NCBI GenBank assembly: GCA_945957605.1
Contig: CAMFLR010000013.1
Location: 62,001-126,000, forward strand
Source of the DNA: an uncultured Isosphaeraceae bacterium
Lineage (GTDB): Bacteria > Planctomycetota > Planctomycetia > Isosphaerales > Isosphaeraceae
Direction: 5' to 3'
Length of the DNA stretch: 64,000 bases
In this document: in pieces, positions 35,725 to 45,638 of the stretch
Layout: the number at the start of each line of letters is the position of its first letter
Numbering within the stretch: the stretch's first letter is position 1
The notes under the pieces: model-generated
What the model was told of the DNA's origin: nothing
Databases searched by the model: none
The model's input: only the letters and a program-made list of their open reading frames with translations
Made by a program: the position numbers and the translations under genes

Positions 35725-36795
35725 ATGGCCATCGAGAACGACACCGCCTCGTTCGATCAAATCCAGCGGCTTTTTGAAGGAGGCGTAACGGGGTCGCTCA
35801 ATGACTCTGAACTCCTCGAACGCTACATGGCCCGAGAAGGCCAGGTGGCGGAATATGCCTTTGCTTCGATCATCGAGCGGCATGGCGCGATGGTTCTGCG
35901 CGTCGCTCGCTCGATGTTGCGCGATTCGCACGATGCTGATGACGCGTTTCAGACGGTGTTTCTGGTTCTCGCGTGTAAGGCGCCGTCACTCACAGTGAGT
36001 AGTTCGCTGGGACCTTGGCTGCACGCCGTAACCTGCCGGGTGGCTGCGCGGATTCGGTCGGAGCGAGCCCGCCGCGTTGCGATAGAGGCGAGGCTTGCGG
36101 GTCGGGGATCGCGGCTCGGTGCGGCGGTAGGTGACGACGGCTTGGTGTCGGTTCTCGATGAAGAGATCAATCGTCTGCCACATCACTATCGGGCGCCGAT
36201 TGTCCTTTGTCTGCTCGAGGATTTGACTCAGGAGCAGGCCGCGCACTTTTTGGGGTGGCCGTCGGGGACGGTGCGGAGTCGTCTTGCGCGCGGGCGAAAC
36301 TTGCTTCAGGGGCGGCTCAGACGCAGAGGGGTGGCACTATCGGCACTGTTGGGCGGAGGTGGTTCGATGCCGACAGTCGTGCCAGCTTCGCTCATGTCGT
36401 CAGTAACTCGAGCAGCAATGACGAATGCTTTTCCTTCCACGGTGATTGATTTGACGTCTCACGTTTCAAGGAGTTTTTCGATGAGTCGAATTCGACTGGC
36501 GGCGATGTTGATTGTTGCGGCGTGTCTTGGTGGAGCGGGTTTTCAGGTTTTCGCGTTTCAGGTGAATGGTTTGCACGCGCCGGCCAAGGTCGAACCTGCC
36601 AAAACCGAGCCGGTACGATGGCGTTACCACGTCGTAATACCGCCTAACGAATACGAATTCGCAGACAAAGCGAATGAATATGCGGCCAAAGGGTGGGAAG
36701 TGCAGGAGGTGGTTCCCGTCGTCCAGTCCGTCGGCCAAAGTGTGCAAACTCGATTTACGATTCTCTTTCGCCGACCGGCTGATGCGAAGGATTGA
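35725..36795 (+). CDS. ECF sigma factor with C-terminal membrane helix and DUF4177-like tail
   Basis: Sigma-70 family factor of 356 residues. Region 2 (about 40-110) contains DADDAFQTVFLVLA and GPWLHAVTCRVAARIR; region 4 (about 135-200) contains LPHHYRAPIVLCLLEDLTQEQAAHFLGWPSGTVRSRLARGR. After a Ser/Ala linker a hydrophobic helix lies at about residues 256-279 (AAMLIVAACLGGAGFQVFAF). The last 55 residues, KANEYAAKGWEVQEVVPV and TILFRRP, resemble DUF4177-type small domains. The design implies a membrane-tethered sigma factor that may sense directly or be released by proteolysis. Start: ATG 35725 has GGAG six bases upstream; 35677 lacks one. The next gene begins 3 bp after the stop. Confidence 0.85.
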   Translation: MAIENDTASFDQIQRLFEGGVTGSLNDSELLERYMAREGQVAEYAFASIIERHGAMVLRVARSMLRDSHDADDAFQTVFLVLACKAPSLTVSSSLGPWLHAVTCRVAARIRSERARRVAIEARLAGRGSRLGAAVGDDGLVSVLDEEINRLPHHYRAPIVLCLLEDLTQEQAAHFLGWPSGTVRSRLARGRNLLQGRLRRRGVALSALLGGGGSMPTVVPASLMSSVTRAAMTNAFPSTVIDLTSHVSRSFSMSRIRLAAMLIVAACLGGAGFQVFAFQVNGLHAPAKVEPAKTEPVRWRYHVVIPPNEYEFADKANEYAAKGWEVQEVVPVVQSVGQSVQTRFTILFRRPADAKD

Positions 36796-36798
36796 GGT

Positions 36799-37125
36799 AT
36801 GCTAGGTCAGTTACAGAATTGGCGTTGCCTGTTCGACTCGCAAAAATGTGCGGCGTTCGAGAACTTCCCGATGGACTTGATCAATAACCACGTGCCGGAA
36901 GATGACGAACTTGATGGTTCAGGAACGGTTTGGAACCGACAGCCAGAGGATGACATCAATGCGTTATTGCTCGAAGGTTTGGAGTCAGGCCCACCGTTTT
37001 CCATGACCGACGATGACTGGAATGAAAAGAAGCGACGATTGACTGAGCGACTCGCCAAGTCGAATCGTCAGCAGGATAACTCCGAAACGAATTCGCTTCT
37101 TGGCCAGAATCCTAGATTGTGTTAA
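36799..37125 (+). CDS. Small acidic hypothetical protein
   Basis: Unrecognised 108-residue protein. The ATG is 3 bp after the sigma factor stop and preceded by AAGGATTGAGGT, a credible ribosome site, so translation is probably coupled. The middle is acidic (PEDDELDG) and the C-terminal part, LLLEGLESGPPFSMTDDDWNEK followed by a basic amphipathic helix, resembles the toxin-binding tail of ParD-like antitoxins. The ribbon-helix-helix part expected in front is missing, and I found none in the other frames. It may be an antitoxin remnant or an unrelated regulator. ATG 36871 is an alternative start. Confidence 0.45.
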   Translation: MLGQLQNWRCLFDSQKCAAFENFPMDLINNHVPEDDELDGSGTVWNRQPEDDINALLLEGLESGPPFSMTDDDWNEKKRRLTERLAKSNRQQDNSETNSLLGQNPRLC

Positions 37126-37152
37126 GCTTAATGAAACAGGAGAAATCATTAC

Positions 37153-37425
37153 ATGACGATTCATTTGCCAAGTGACTTGGAGAGCTCGATTCAGGCTGAA
37201 GTCGCTAATGGGCGCTTCGCGACGGTTGATGAAGCGATGGCCGAAGCCGCCCGGTTGCTTTTAAAGGAAATGAGGCTTCGAAACGCCCAGCAACCGACTC
37301 TTACCGCCGTGAATTCAGTTGGTTCGATCGGTGCGTTGAGGGAAGATGCTGAGCTCCTCGATGAAATCGTCGCCGATGCGTACCGTCAGCGGCGCGAAGA
37401 GCCTTGGCGGGAACTCGATCTTTGA
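37153..37425 (+). CDS. Ribbon-helix-helix type antitoxin of a type II toxin-antitoxin pair
   Basis: Antitoxin of 90 residues. The N-terminus MTIHLPSDLESSIQAEVANG and FATVDEAMAEAARLLL fit a ribbon-helix-helix DNA-binding domain (ParD/CopG-like). The C-terminal AELLDEIVADAYRQRREEPW fits a toxin-neutralising tail. A good AGGAGA ribosome site lies nine bases upstream. The stop TGA overlaps the TTG start of the PIN toxin gene, giving coupled translation. It should bind its own promoter and neutralise the neighbouring ribonuclease. Confidence 0.75.
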   Translation: MTIHLPSDLESSIQAEVANGRFATVDEAMAEAARLLLKEMRLRNAQQPTLTAVNSVGSIGALREDAELLDEIVADAYRQRREEPWRELDL

Positions 37426-37841
37426 ACAAGTCCCTTCTCGACACTGATATCTATTCCGAAGTGCTCAAGGCGTTCGATCAAACCGTCGTCAACAACGCGA
37501 TTGTCTATCGTCAGACCCAAGGTATTCTGACGATCTCGGTGGTAACGCTCATGGAAATCATGAACGGCTTGCAGCGGAAACAAGCTTTACGCAAAATCGA
37601 GAATTTCCTCGCCGCAGTCGGTCTCGAAGAGGTCATTTCTTTCGATCGAGCCACTGCAGAGCTTGCCGGTCGTATTGGCGGCGAGCTTCATCGAATCGGC
37701 CAACCAATTGGTGTGCCGGACACGATGATCGCAGCCATTGCTTTGGAAAATGGATTGGAACTCGTCACGGGCAACACGGCAGACTACGAGCGAGTGCAAC
37801 GGCTCGGCTACCCTCTCACGCTCGCCAATTGGCGGGTCTGA
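37422..37841 (+). CDS. vapC: PIN-domain toxin (VapC/FitB-like ribonuclease)
   Basis: Probable Mg-dependent ribonuclease toxin of 139 residues. PIN acidic residues are in place: Asp7 and Asp9 (LLDTDIYSE), Glu45 (TLMEIMNG), Asp100 (IGVPDTMIAAIAL) and the final VTGNTADYERV with Asn118 and Asp121. The start is TTG at 37422, in the overlap TTGA with the antitoxin stop; another in-frame TTG at 37404 would give a longer overlap. The rare start codon would keep toxin output below antitoxin output. Genetic order antitoxin-toxin is standard for vapBC. Confidence 0.82.
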   Translation: MNKSLLDTDIYSEVLKAFDQTVVNNAIVYRQTQGILTISVVTLMEIMNGLQRKQALRKIENFLAAVGLEEVISFDRATAELAGRIGGELHRIGQPIGVPDTMIAAIALENGLELVTGNTADYERVQRLGYPLTLANWRV

Positions 37842-38185
37842 ACTGTCCGCAGCTACAGTAATATGCTGTAAATCGTTCCGTTTGGCCGTTGGGAAGTGAA
37901 AGTTACACTCGGGGTCCAATTTAGTTGGCCTCGATCAACAACTTCCGGAAAGATCGGCTCTTCTATAGAATCTGGGCTCCCGATCAGTTATCTTAATGTT
38001 TAACACCGCCCACTCCGCGATGTCGTGATCGCGCGGGTTCCGACCAAAAAAGCGACCACCGCCGGGTCTTTGGCGGCCGCCCTCCTGCTCGCTTGCTTCG
38101 ATTCTCTGCCTGAATCTCTTCGCGCGAGCACCGGCCGACCAAGCAGATTCGTGCTGTGCCAGTGGATCCCACCGAGAGGAATTCC
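37842..38185. other. 344-bp intergenic region, no gene seen
   Basis: Lies between the PIN toxin gene and the large mosaic cytochrome gene. I see only a weak hairpin near the toxin stop (ACAG around 37855 with CTGT near 37866). It presumably contains the promoter of the mosaic gene, but no convincing boxes were found. Confidence 0.4.
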
Positions 38186-41100
38186 GTGACAAGCCGCTCT
38201 CTTCCCATCATCGCAGCGTGCGCGCTCGGCTTGATTTCACCGTTAGTTTACGGGGCCGATCAAGCGAAACCGGTCGCTCCCGGCAAGGTGAGTTACTACC
38301 TTCAGGTGCGGCCGATTTTTCAGGCGCAGTGCCAGGGGTGTCACCAGCCGGCCAAAAAGGGCGGCGAGTATGTGATGACCTCGTTCGCGCCACTGCTCGC
38401 CGGCGGGAAATCGAAGGAAGCGGCGATCGTCGCTGGCAAGCCGAATGACAGCCATCTTATCGACCTGATCACCCCCAGCTCCGGCAAGGCCGAAATGCCC
38501 AAGGGGAAAGCGCCCCTGACGGCGAGCGAAATCGAGACGATTGCGACCTGGATTCGCCAGGGGGCAATCGACGACACTCCCGAAACCGCCAAGATCCGCT
38601 ACGACCAGAATCATCCGCCCGAATATCGCCGCCCGCCGGTGATTGGGGCGATTGATTCGTCGCCCGACGGCAAGATGCTCGCCGTTGGCGGGTTCCACGA
38701 AGTTTTGTTGTGGAAGGCCGATGGTTCGGAGTTGGTTGGACGGCTGATTGGCCTCTCGGAACGGATCGAATCGGTCCGATTCTCGCCCGATGGCAAGCGG
38801 CTCGCGGTGACGGGTGGTCAGCCGGGCCGCATGGGTGAAGTGCAGGTCTGGGACGTCGCTACCAAGAAGCTGGCGCTCTCGGTGCCGATCACGTTCGACA
38901 CGATTTATGGCGCAAGCTGGTCGCCCGATGGCTCAAAGATTGCCCTAGGTTGTGCGGACAACAGCGTCCGTGCGATCGACGTGAAAACGGGCGCTCAGAT
39001 CCTCTTCATGGGCGCGCACAGCGACTGGGCGCTCGACACCACGTTCTCGGTCGATGGCGCGAATTTGATTTCGGTCGGACGCGACATGGCGGCCAAGCTG
39101 ACGGAAGTCGCAACCCAGCGGTTCGTCGACAACATCACGTCGATCACACCTGGTGCGCTCAAGGGTGGTATCGCGGCAGTGTCGCGACATCCCAAGCGCG
39201 ATGAGATCTTGATCGGCGGTTCCGACGGCGTTCCTCGCGTTTATCGCGTCTTCCGCCAGACAGCGCGCGTCATTGGCGACGACTCGAACTTGATTCGCGA
39301 ATTCGAGCCGATGAAGGGCCGCATCAATACCGTTGCGGTTCGCGGCGACGGCAAGCGGCTTGCGGCGGGAAGCAGCCTTGATGGTGCGGGTCAGGTCGAC
39401 GTTTACTCGTATGAGTTCGACACCAGCCTGCCCGACGCGATCAAGGGGATCATGTCGAAGGTGGCGAGTTCGCGGAGTCCGGCGGAAGTCACCCAGCTCA
39501 ACGCCTACTTGAAGGCGGGCGTCAAGCGGCTTAGCCGCGTCGAACTTCCCAAATCGGCCATCTACGCGATCAGCTTCGTTGGAGATGGCGGCACGCTCGC
39601 GAGCGCGGGTGCCGACGGCAAGATTCGCCTCTACAACGGCGAAACCGGAGCCCTGGTCAAGGAATTCGCTGCCGTCCCGCTGACTGCGGGCGAGGTGAAA
39701 GCCGAACGGACGAACGCTCCTGCCGTACCGAAGTCGGAAGAAGCGGTCGAAACCGAAGTGCTTCCCAAGGGAGCCAAAGTGGTTTCGCTCGATATTCAAC
39801 CGCGCGAAATCAAGCTCAACGATCGCTTCTCCTACGCTCAGGTGCTCGTCTCTGCGAAGCTGGCGTCGGGCGATCTGATCGACGTCACCCGCATGGTCGA
39901 CCTCGTGCCGAACAAGGTTGTGAGCGTCTCGCGCTCGGGCCAGGTGCGGCCGATCATGGACGGGACATCGAAGCTGACGTTTGGGCTCAACGGCCTGAAA
40001 GCCGAAGCGGCGGTGACGGTGGATAACCTCGCGAAGCCGGCTAAGGTCGACTTCGTGCATGACGTGAATCCTGTCATGTCGAAGCTCGGTTGCAACCAGG
40101 GGACGTGCCACGGCTCGGCCCAGGGGAAGAACGGCTTCAAGCTGAGCTTGCGTGGTTATGACCCGATCTTTGATGTTCGGGCGCTGACCGACGACCATGC
40201 GTCGCGCCGCGTCAATCTGGCGTCGCCCGAAGATAGTTTGATGCTGCTCAAGCCGACGGGCGCTGTTCCTCACGTCGGTTTGCAGCTTGTGCAGCCGGGT
40301 GAACCCTATTACGAGATTCTTCGCCGATGGATCGCCGATGGCGCGACCTTGCGGACCGACACCCCGCGTGTGACGAAAATCGAGCTGCAACCGTCGAATC
40401 CGATCATTCAGGAAATCGGCCTCAAGCAGCAGATTCGCGTGCTGGCGACTTATGCCGATGGTGAAGTTCGCGACGTGACGCGTGAAGCGTTCGTCGAGAG
40501 CGGCAACATTGAAGTCGTGTCGGCGAACAAGTCGGGGCTGATCACTTCGCTACGTCGTGGTGAAGCGCCGATTCTGGCACGCTACGAAGGTTCCTATGCC
40601 GCGACGACTCTCACGGTGATGGGCAATCGCGATGGTTTCGCGTGGGAGCAGCCGCCGACTTACGGGCCGATCGACGAGATGGTGGCCGCGAAGTGGAAGC
40701 GGATGAAGATCAAGCCGTCAGAGCTTTGCACCGACGCTGAATTCCTCCGCCGCGTTTACATCGACCTCACCGGTCTGCCGCCGACGAGTGCCGATGTTCG
40801 GGCCTTCCTCGCCGACACGCGCGACTCGAAGACCAAGCGCGACGCGATGGTCGATAAGCTGATCGGCAGCAAGGAATATGTCGAATACTGGACGAACAAG
40901 TGGGCCGACCTGCTTCAGGTGAACCGCAAGTTCCTGGGCGTGGAAGGCTCGGTGGCGTTCCGCAAGTGGATTCGCGACCAGGTGCAGGCGAACGCGCCTT
41001 ATGACCAGTTCGTGAAGGCGATTCTCACGTCGTCGGGCACGAACCGCGAGCATCCTGAAGCGTCGTACTACAAGATTCTCCGCGAGCCGACGGCCATCAT

Positions 41101-43297
41101 GGAGAACACGACGCAACTCTTCCTCGCGGTGCGGTTCAACTGCAACAAGTGCCACGACCACCCGTTCGAGCGCTGGACACAGGACCAGTATTACCAGACG
41201 GCAGCGTACTTCGCCCGTGTGGGCCTCAAGCCCGACCCGGCGAGCAACGGACGGACGATCGGCGGTACGAACGTCGAGGCACCGACACCCTTATTCGAGG
41301 AAGTTTGGGAACAGCCGCAGGGCGAAGTGCTGAACGATCGCACGAAGAAGGTCGCGCCGCCGACCTTCCCCTACCCCACGCCACACCCGACCGATCCCAA
41401 GGCAACGCGTCGCCAGGAACTGGCCTCGTGGATCACGGCGCGGGAGAACCCGTACTTCGCCAAGAGCTACGTGAATCGCTTGTGGGGTTACCTCTTCGGC
41501 GTCGGCATCATCGAACCGCTCGACGACCTTCGCGCCGGCAACCCGGCGACGAATCCCGAGCTGCTCGACTACCTGACGAACGAGTTCCTCAAAACCAACT
41601 TCGATACGCGGCACATCGTACGGTTGATCTGCAAGTCGCGCACGTACCAGCTTTCGGTCAATACGACGAAGTGGAACGACGACGATAAGATCAACTATTC
41701 GCATGCGACGGCCCGTCGCCTTCCCGCCGAGGTGCTCTACGACACGGTCAACCGGGTGACTGGTGCTGTGTCGAAGTTCCCGGGCGTTCCCGCGGGTACC
41801 CGCGCGGCCGAGTTGCCTGATAGTGAAGTCGAACTGCCGAGCGGGTTCCTGACGACGTTCGGCCGTCCTGCTCGTGAAAGCGCGTGCGAATGCGAACGAT
41901 CGAGCGGTTTGCAGCTTGGGCCAGTTATGGCGCTCGTGAGCGGGCCGACGATCAGCGACGCGATTGGCGATGGCAGTAATGAAGTCGCCAAGCTCGTCGT
42001 CTCCGAAGCCGACGATCGCAAGCTCATTGACGAACTATTCATGCGGGTGCTCAATCGCCCGTCGACGGCTGCGGAAGTGAATGCGTGCCTTGGCTCGTTC
42101 AAGGAGATCGAGGCCGACCACACCCGCCTCGCCGAAACGCTTGGCAAGAAGGAAACCGAGGCGGCGCTCAAGAAGCCCTTGCTCGAACGCCAGCGCCAGG
42201 CCGATATTTCCACGGCCAAGGCGGCGCTCGCAGCTTACGAAAAGGAACTCGCTCCCAAGCTCGCCGAGCGTGAGGCCCAGCGGGTCAAGCAGATCGCAGC
42301 GCTCGAAAAATCGGTCAAGGATGCCGAGAACAACCTTGGAGCCGTGGTTGCAGCGTGGGAGAAGCAACAATCGACCGCGATCAAATGGGTTCCGCTTCAG
42401 CCCAAGGATTTGAAGGGCGGTAACAGCGTGAATCTGATCGCCGCACCGGATGGAACGGTGACCGTCACCGGTGCCCGACGTAATGGTGAATATGTGATCA
42501 CGGCTGAAACCGACCTCACCGGAATCACCGGCGTGCGGCTCGAAGTGATCAGCGACCCGAGCCTGCCCAACAAGGGGCCGGGGCGTGCTCCGGACGGCAA
42601 CTTCGTGCTGACCGAGTTAGACCTCTCGGCCGCGCCCAAGGCCGATCCCAAGGCGATCAAGCCGGTGAAGCTGCAAACGCCGCTCGCCAGCTTCACGCAG
42701 GGCGGTTTCTCACCAGCCGCCGCGATTGACGGCGATCGTCGCAATCAGGGGACCGGCTGGGCGCTTTCGCCGGCGACGGGTGTTACCCACTGGGCGACGT
42801 TCGAGACGGTCGAACCGGCTGGCATTGGTGCGCCGGGCGGAACGATTCTGACGATCAAGCTCGACCACTTCTTCAACGGTGGCGGCAACATCTACACCCT
42901 GGGCAAGTTCCGGGTCTCGGTCACTCGCGTGCCGCGGCCGGTTGGGCTTGGTCTCGCGGAAGAATATCGCTCGGCGATCGCAACCGCACCTGAGGTTCGC
43001 ACCCAGGCGCAGAAGGATACGCTGCTGGCGTTCCATCGTGCGATCAATCCGGATTACACCGGGAAGGTCAATGCCCTCAACGCCGCACGGGCGCCGTTGC
43101 CGGCCGACCCCAAGCTCGTCGAACTGCAGGGCAAGGTGGCGTCGGCCTCCAAGCCGCTGATGCCGGACGCGCGGCTCGTGCAGCTTCGTACAGATGTTGA
43201 GATGAGCGTCAATCAGGCCGTCGATCGCCGGCTTACCGCCGCGCAAGATATCGTCTGGGCGCTCATCAACAGCCCGTCGTTCCTGTTCAACCATTGA
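38186..43297 (+). CDS. Large mosaic protein: cytochrome, WD40, Ig-like, DUF1549 and DUF1553 domains
   Basis: Exported protein of 1703 residues. A signal peptide (1-23, ending LVYGA) precedes a PSCyt1-like domain with CQGCH (Cys49). WD40 repeats follow (about 140-480): AIDSSPDGKMLAVGG, SVRFSPDGKRLAVTGG and GASWSPDGSKIALG. Next comes a group-2 Ig-like domain (about 525-610), then a second haem-like site C-x4-CH (Cys636, Cys641, His642) in LGCNQGTCHGSAQGKNGFKL, and another Ig-like domain. DUF1549 shows RRVYIDLTGLPPT and a CNKCHDHPFERW motif. DUF1553 shows KSYVNRLWGYLFGVGIIEPL and PARESACECERSSG. A coiled coil (about 1300-1390) and a beta-rich C-terminus close it. Start: GTG 38186 follows GAGAGGA; GTG 38156 is an alternative. 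The DUF1501 partner is 94 bp downstream. Confidence 0.9.
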   Translation: MTSRSLPIIAACALGLISPLVYGADQAKPVAPGKVSYYLQVRPIFQAQCQGCHQPAKKGGEYVMTSFAPLLAGGKSKEAAIVAGKPNDSHLIDLITPSSGKAEMPKGKAPLTASEIETIATWIRQGAIDDTPETAKIRYDQNHPPEYRRPPVIGAIDSSPDGKMLAVGGFHEVLLWKADGSELVGRLIGLSERIESVRFSPDGKRLAVTGGQPGRMGEVQVWDVATKKLALSVPITFDTIYGASWSPDGSKIALGCADNSVRAIDVKTGAQILFMGAHSDWALDTTFSVDGANLISVGRDMAAKLTEVATQRFVDNITSITPGALKGGIAAVSRHPKRDEILIGGSDGVPRVYRVFRQTARVIGDDSNLIREFEPMKGRINTVAVRGDGKRLAAGSSLDGAGQVDVYSYEFDTSLPDAIKGIMSKVASSRSPAEVTQLNAYLKAGVKRLSRVELPKSAIYAISFVGDGGTLASAGADGKIRLYNGETGALVKEFAAVPLTAGEVKAERTNAPAVPKSEEAVETEVLPKGAKVVSLDIQPREIKLNDRFSYAQVLVSAKLASGDLIDVTRMVDLVPNKVVSVSRSGQVRPIMDGTSKLTFGLNGLKAEAAVTVDNLAKPAKVDFVHDVNPVMSKLGCNQGTCHGSAQGKNGFKLSLRGYDPIFDVRALTDDHASRRVNLASPEDSLMLLKPTGAVPHVGLQLVQPGEPYYEILRRWIADGATLRTDTPRVTKIELQPSNPIIQEIGLKQQIRVLATYADGEVRDVTREAFVESGNIEVVSANKSGLITSLRRGEAPILARYEGSYAATTLTVMGNRDGFAWEQPPTYGPIDEMVAAKWKRMKIKPSELCTDAEFLRRVYIDLTGLPPTSADVRAFLADTRDSKTKRDAMVDKLIGSKEYVEYWTNKWADLLQVNRKFLGVEGSVAFRKWIRDQVQANAPYDQFVKAILTSSGTNREHPEASYYKILREPTAIMENTTQLFLAVRFNCNKCHDHPFERWTQDQYYQTAAYFARVGLKPDPASNGRTIGGTNVEAPTPLFEEVWEQPQGEVLNDRTKKVAPPTFPYPTPHPTDPKATRRQELASWITARENPYFAKSYVNRLWGYLFGVGIIEPLDDLRAGNPATNPELLDYLTNEFLKTNFDTRHIVRLICKSRTYQLSVNTTKWNDDDKINYSHATARRLPAEVLYDTVNRVTGAVSKFPGVPAGTRAAELPDSEVELPSGFLTTFGRPARESACECERSSGLQLGPVMALVSGPTISDAIGDGSNEVAKLVVSEADDRKLIDELFMRVLNRPSTAAEVNACLGSFKEIEADHTRLAETLGKKETEAALKKPLLERQRQADISTAKAALAAYEKELAPKLAEREAQRVKQIAALEKSVKDAENNLGAVVAAWEKQQSTAIKWVPLQPKDLKGGNSVNLIAAPDGTVTVTGARRNGEYVITAETDLTGITGVRLEVISDPSLPNKGPGRAPDGNFVLTELDLSAAPKADPKAIKPVKLQTPLASFTQGGFSPAAAIDGDRRNQGTGWALSPATGVTHWATFETVEPAGIGAPGGTILTIKLDHFFNGGGNIYTLGKFRVSVTRVPRPVGLGLAEEYRSAIATAPEVRTQAQKDTLLAFHRAINPDYTGKVNALNAARAPLPADPKLVELQGKVASASKPLMPDARLVQLRTDVEMSVNQAVDRRLTAAQDIVWALINSPSFLFNH

Positions 43298-43391
43298 TGT
43301 GTTAAGATTCCGGAGCGCTCTCGTTGGGCGCTCCGGCGGTGCGGATGGATCGAGCCTCTTTCTCCTTTGGTGCTCGTGAAGGAGTCGTACG

Positions 43392-44873
<1,482 letters not shown>

Positions 44874-44905
44874 TCAAGATAAGACCAAGCTATAAAAACG
44901 ACGAG

Positions 44906-44934
44906 ACCACCGGTGAACCTCACCGGTGGTTTTT
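44906..44934 (+). terminator. Strong intrinsic terminator
   Basis: Perfect 11-bp stem ACCACCGGTGA (44906-44916) with TCACCGGTGGT (44920-44930), 3-nt loop, followed by a T run through 44934. It lies 33 bp after the DUF1501 stop and ends the mosaic-PSD1/DUF1501 operon. Confidence 0.9.
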
Positions 44935-45269
44935 ATTGGATCGACGCGATCAAAATATAGGCGATTTTGGATAGAAGTGTGCAAAGCACGATCGCGAGAG
45001 CGATTACGGCAAAGTGAACCGAATCAGTTCTTCGCTGGCCGGCCCGGGCGTCGCGCTTCGACGACCAGGAGAACCGCTTCCACCACCGCGATACCGAGGA
45101 ACAAGTAAGCAGCGCCCATGGCTGGCATCTCGCTCTCATCATCTGGAGACGGACGACGCAGGGTCAATCCATTCGGGAATGCTCGTCCTTGAATAGTATC
45201 GGCGACAATCGCGTCGAATCCGAACCAATTGCAGGCAAGGAACTCGACTGCGCCGAACGATCGTCTCAA
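44933..45269 (-). pseudogene. Possible frameshifted small membrane protein
   Basis: Two overlapping minus-strand frames each encode one hydrophobic helix. One frame (45024-45269, TTG start) ends MGAAYLFLGIAVVEAVLLVV plus a basic tail and a stop at 45024. The adjacent frame (ending at 44933) continues with FAVIALAIVLCTLLSKIAYI. Joined by a single frameshift near 45030 they would make a two-helix membrane protein. It could be a decayed gene, a sequencing error, or chance. No recognised family. Confidence 0.25.
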
Positions 45270-45638
45270 TCAAGATTAGGCCTGGAACTCGCATTCGCGT
45301 GTTGAAATATATCAACTCCGCGAGTCTGACCAGACGATCGGAAAAGCAATTGGTATACCGCTGTAACTCAGGGAAATGGGAATGGCTTTGAAGGACTGGC
45401 TTTAACTTATGAACCTGTAAGATATTACGTGAAACGGTTCCCGTATTCTTTTGCTTTGCACGCGTCCGTCAAATCCAGATTTCTGCCTCTAATCTCATCA
45501 TTCATGTTGCAATATGCAGCATGCAAATGGCACGAGTGCAACGATTCCGGGCGCACTTGCCCGTCTTCGCCGTTGATGCCATCGGTCCCTAACGCACTCA
45601 GATCGTTAACCGGGCGAATACAAGTCGAAGGCGATGAA
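44935..45638. other. 704-bp intergenic region, mostly empty
   Basis: Lies between the terminator of the DUF1501 operon and the convergent kinase gene. Apart from the doubtful membrane ORF at 44933-45269 I see no gene. The base composition of 45290-45500 is visibly more AT-rich than the surroundings, which would fit non-coding or acquired DNA. A partial palindrome (GGCGATGA at 45630 with TCATCGCC at 45650) spans the kinase stop codon. Confidence 0.4.

Noticed and set aside
38945..40390. 481-residue minus-strand frame inside the mosaic cytochrome gene
   Set aside because: Arg/His-rich translation typical of a GC-rich shadow; the plus strand encodes recognised WD40 and Ig-like domains over the same stretch.
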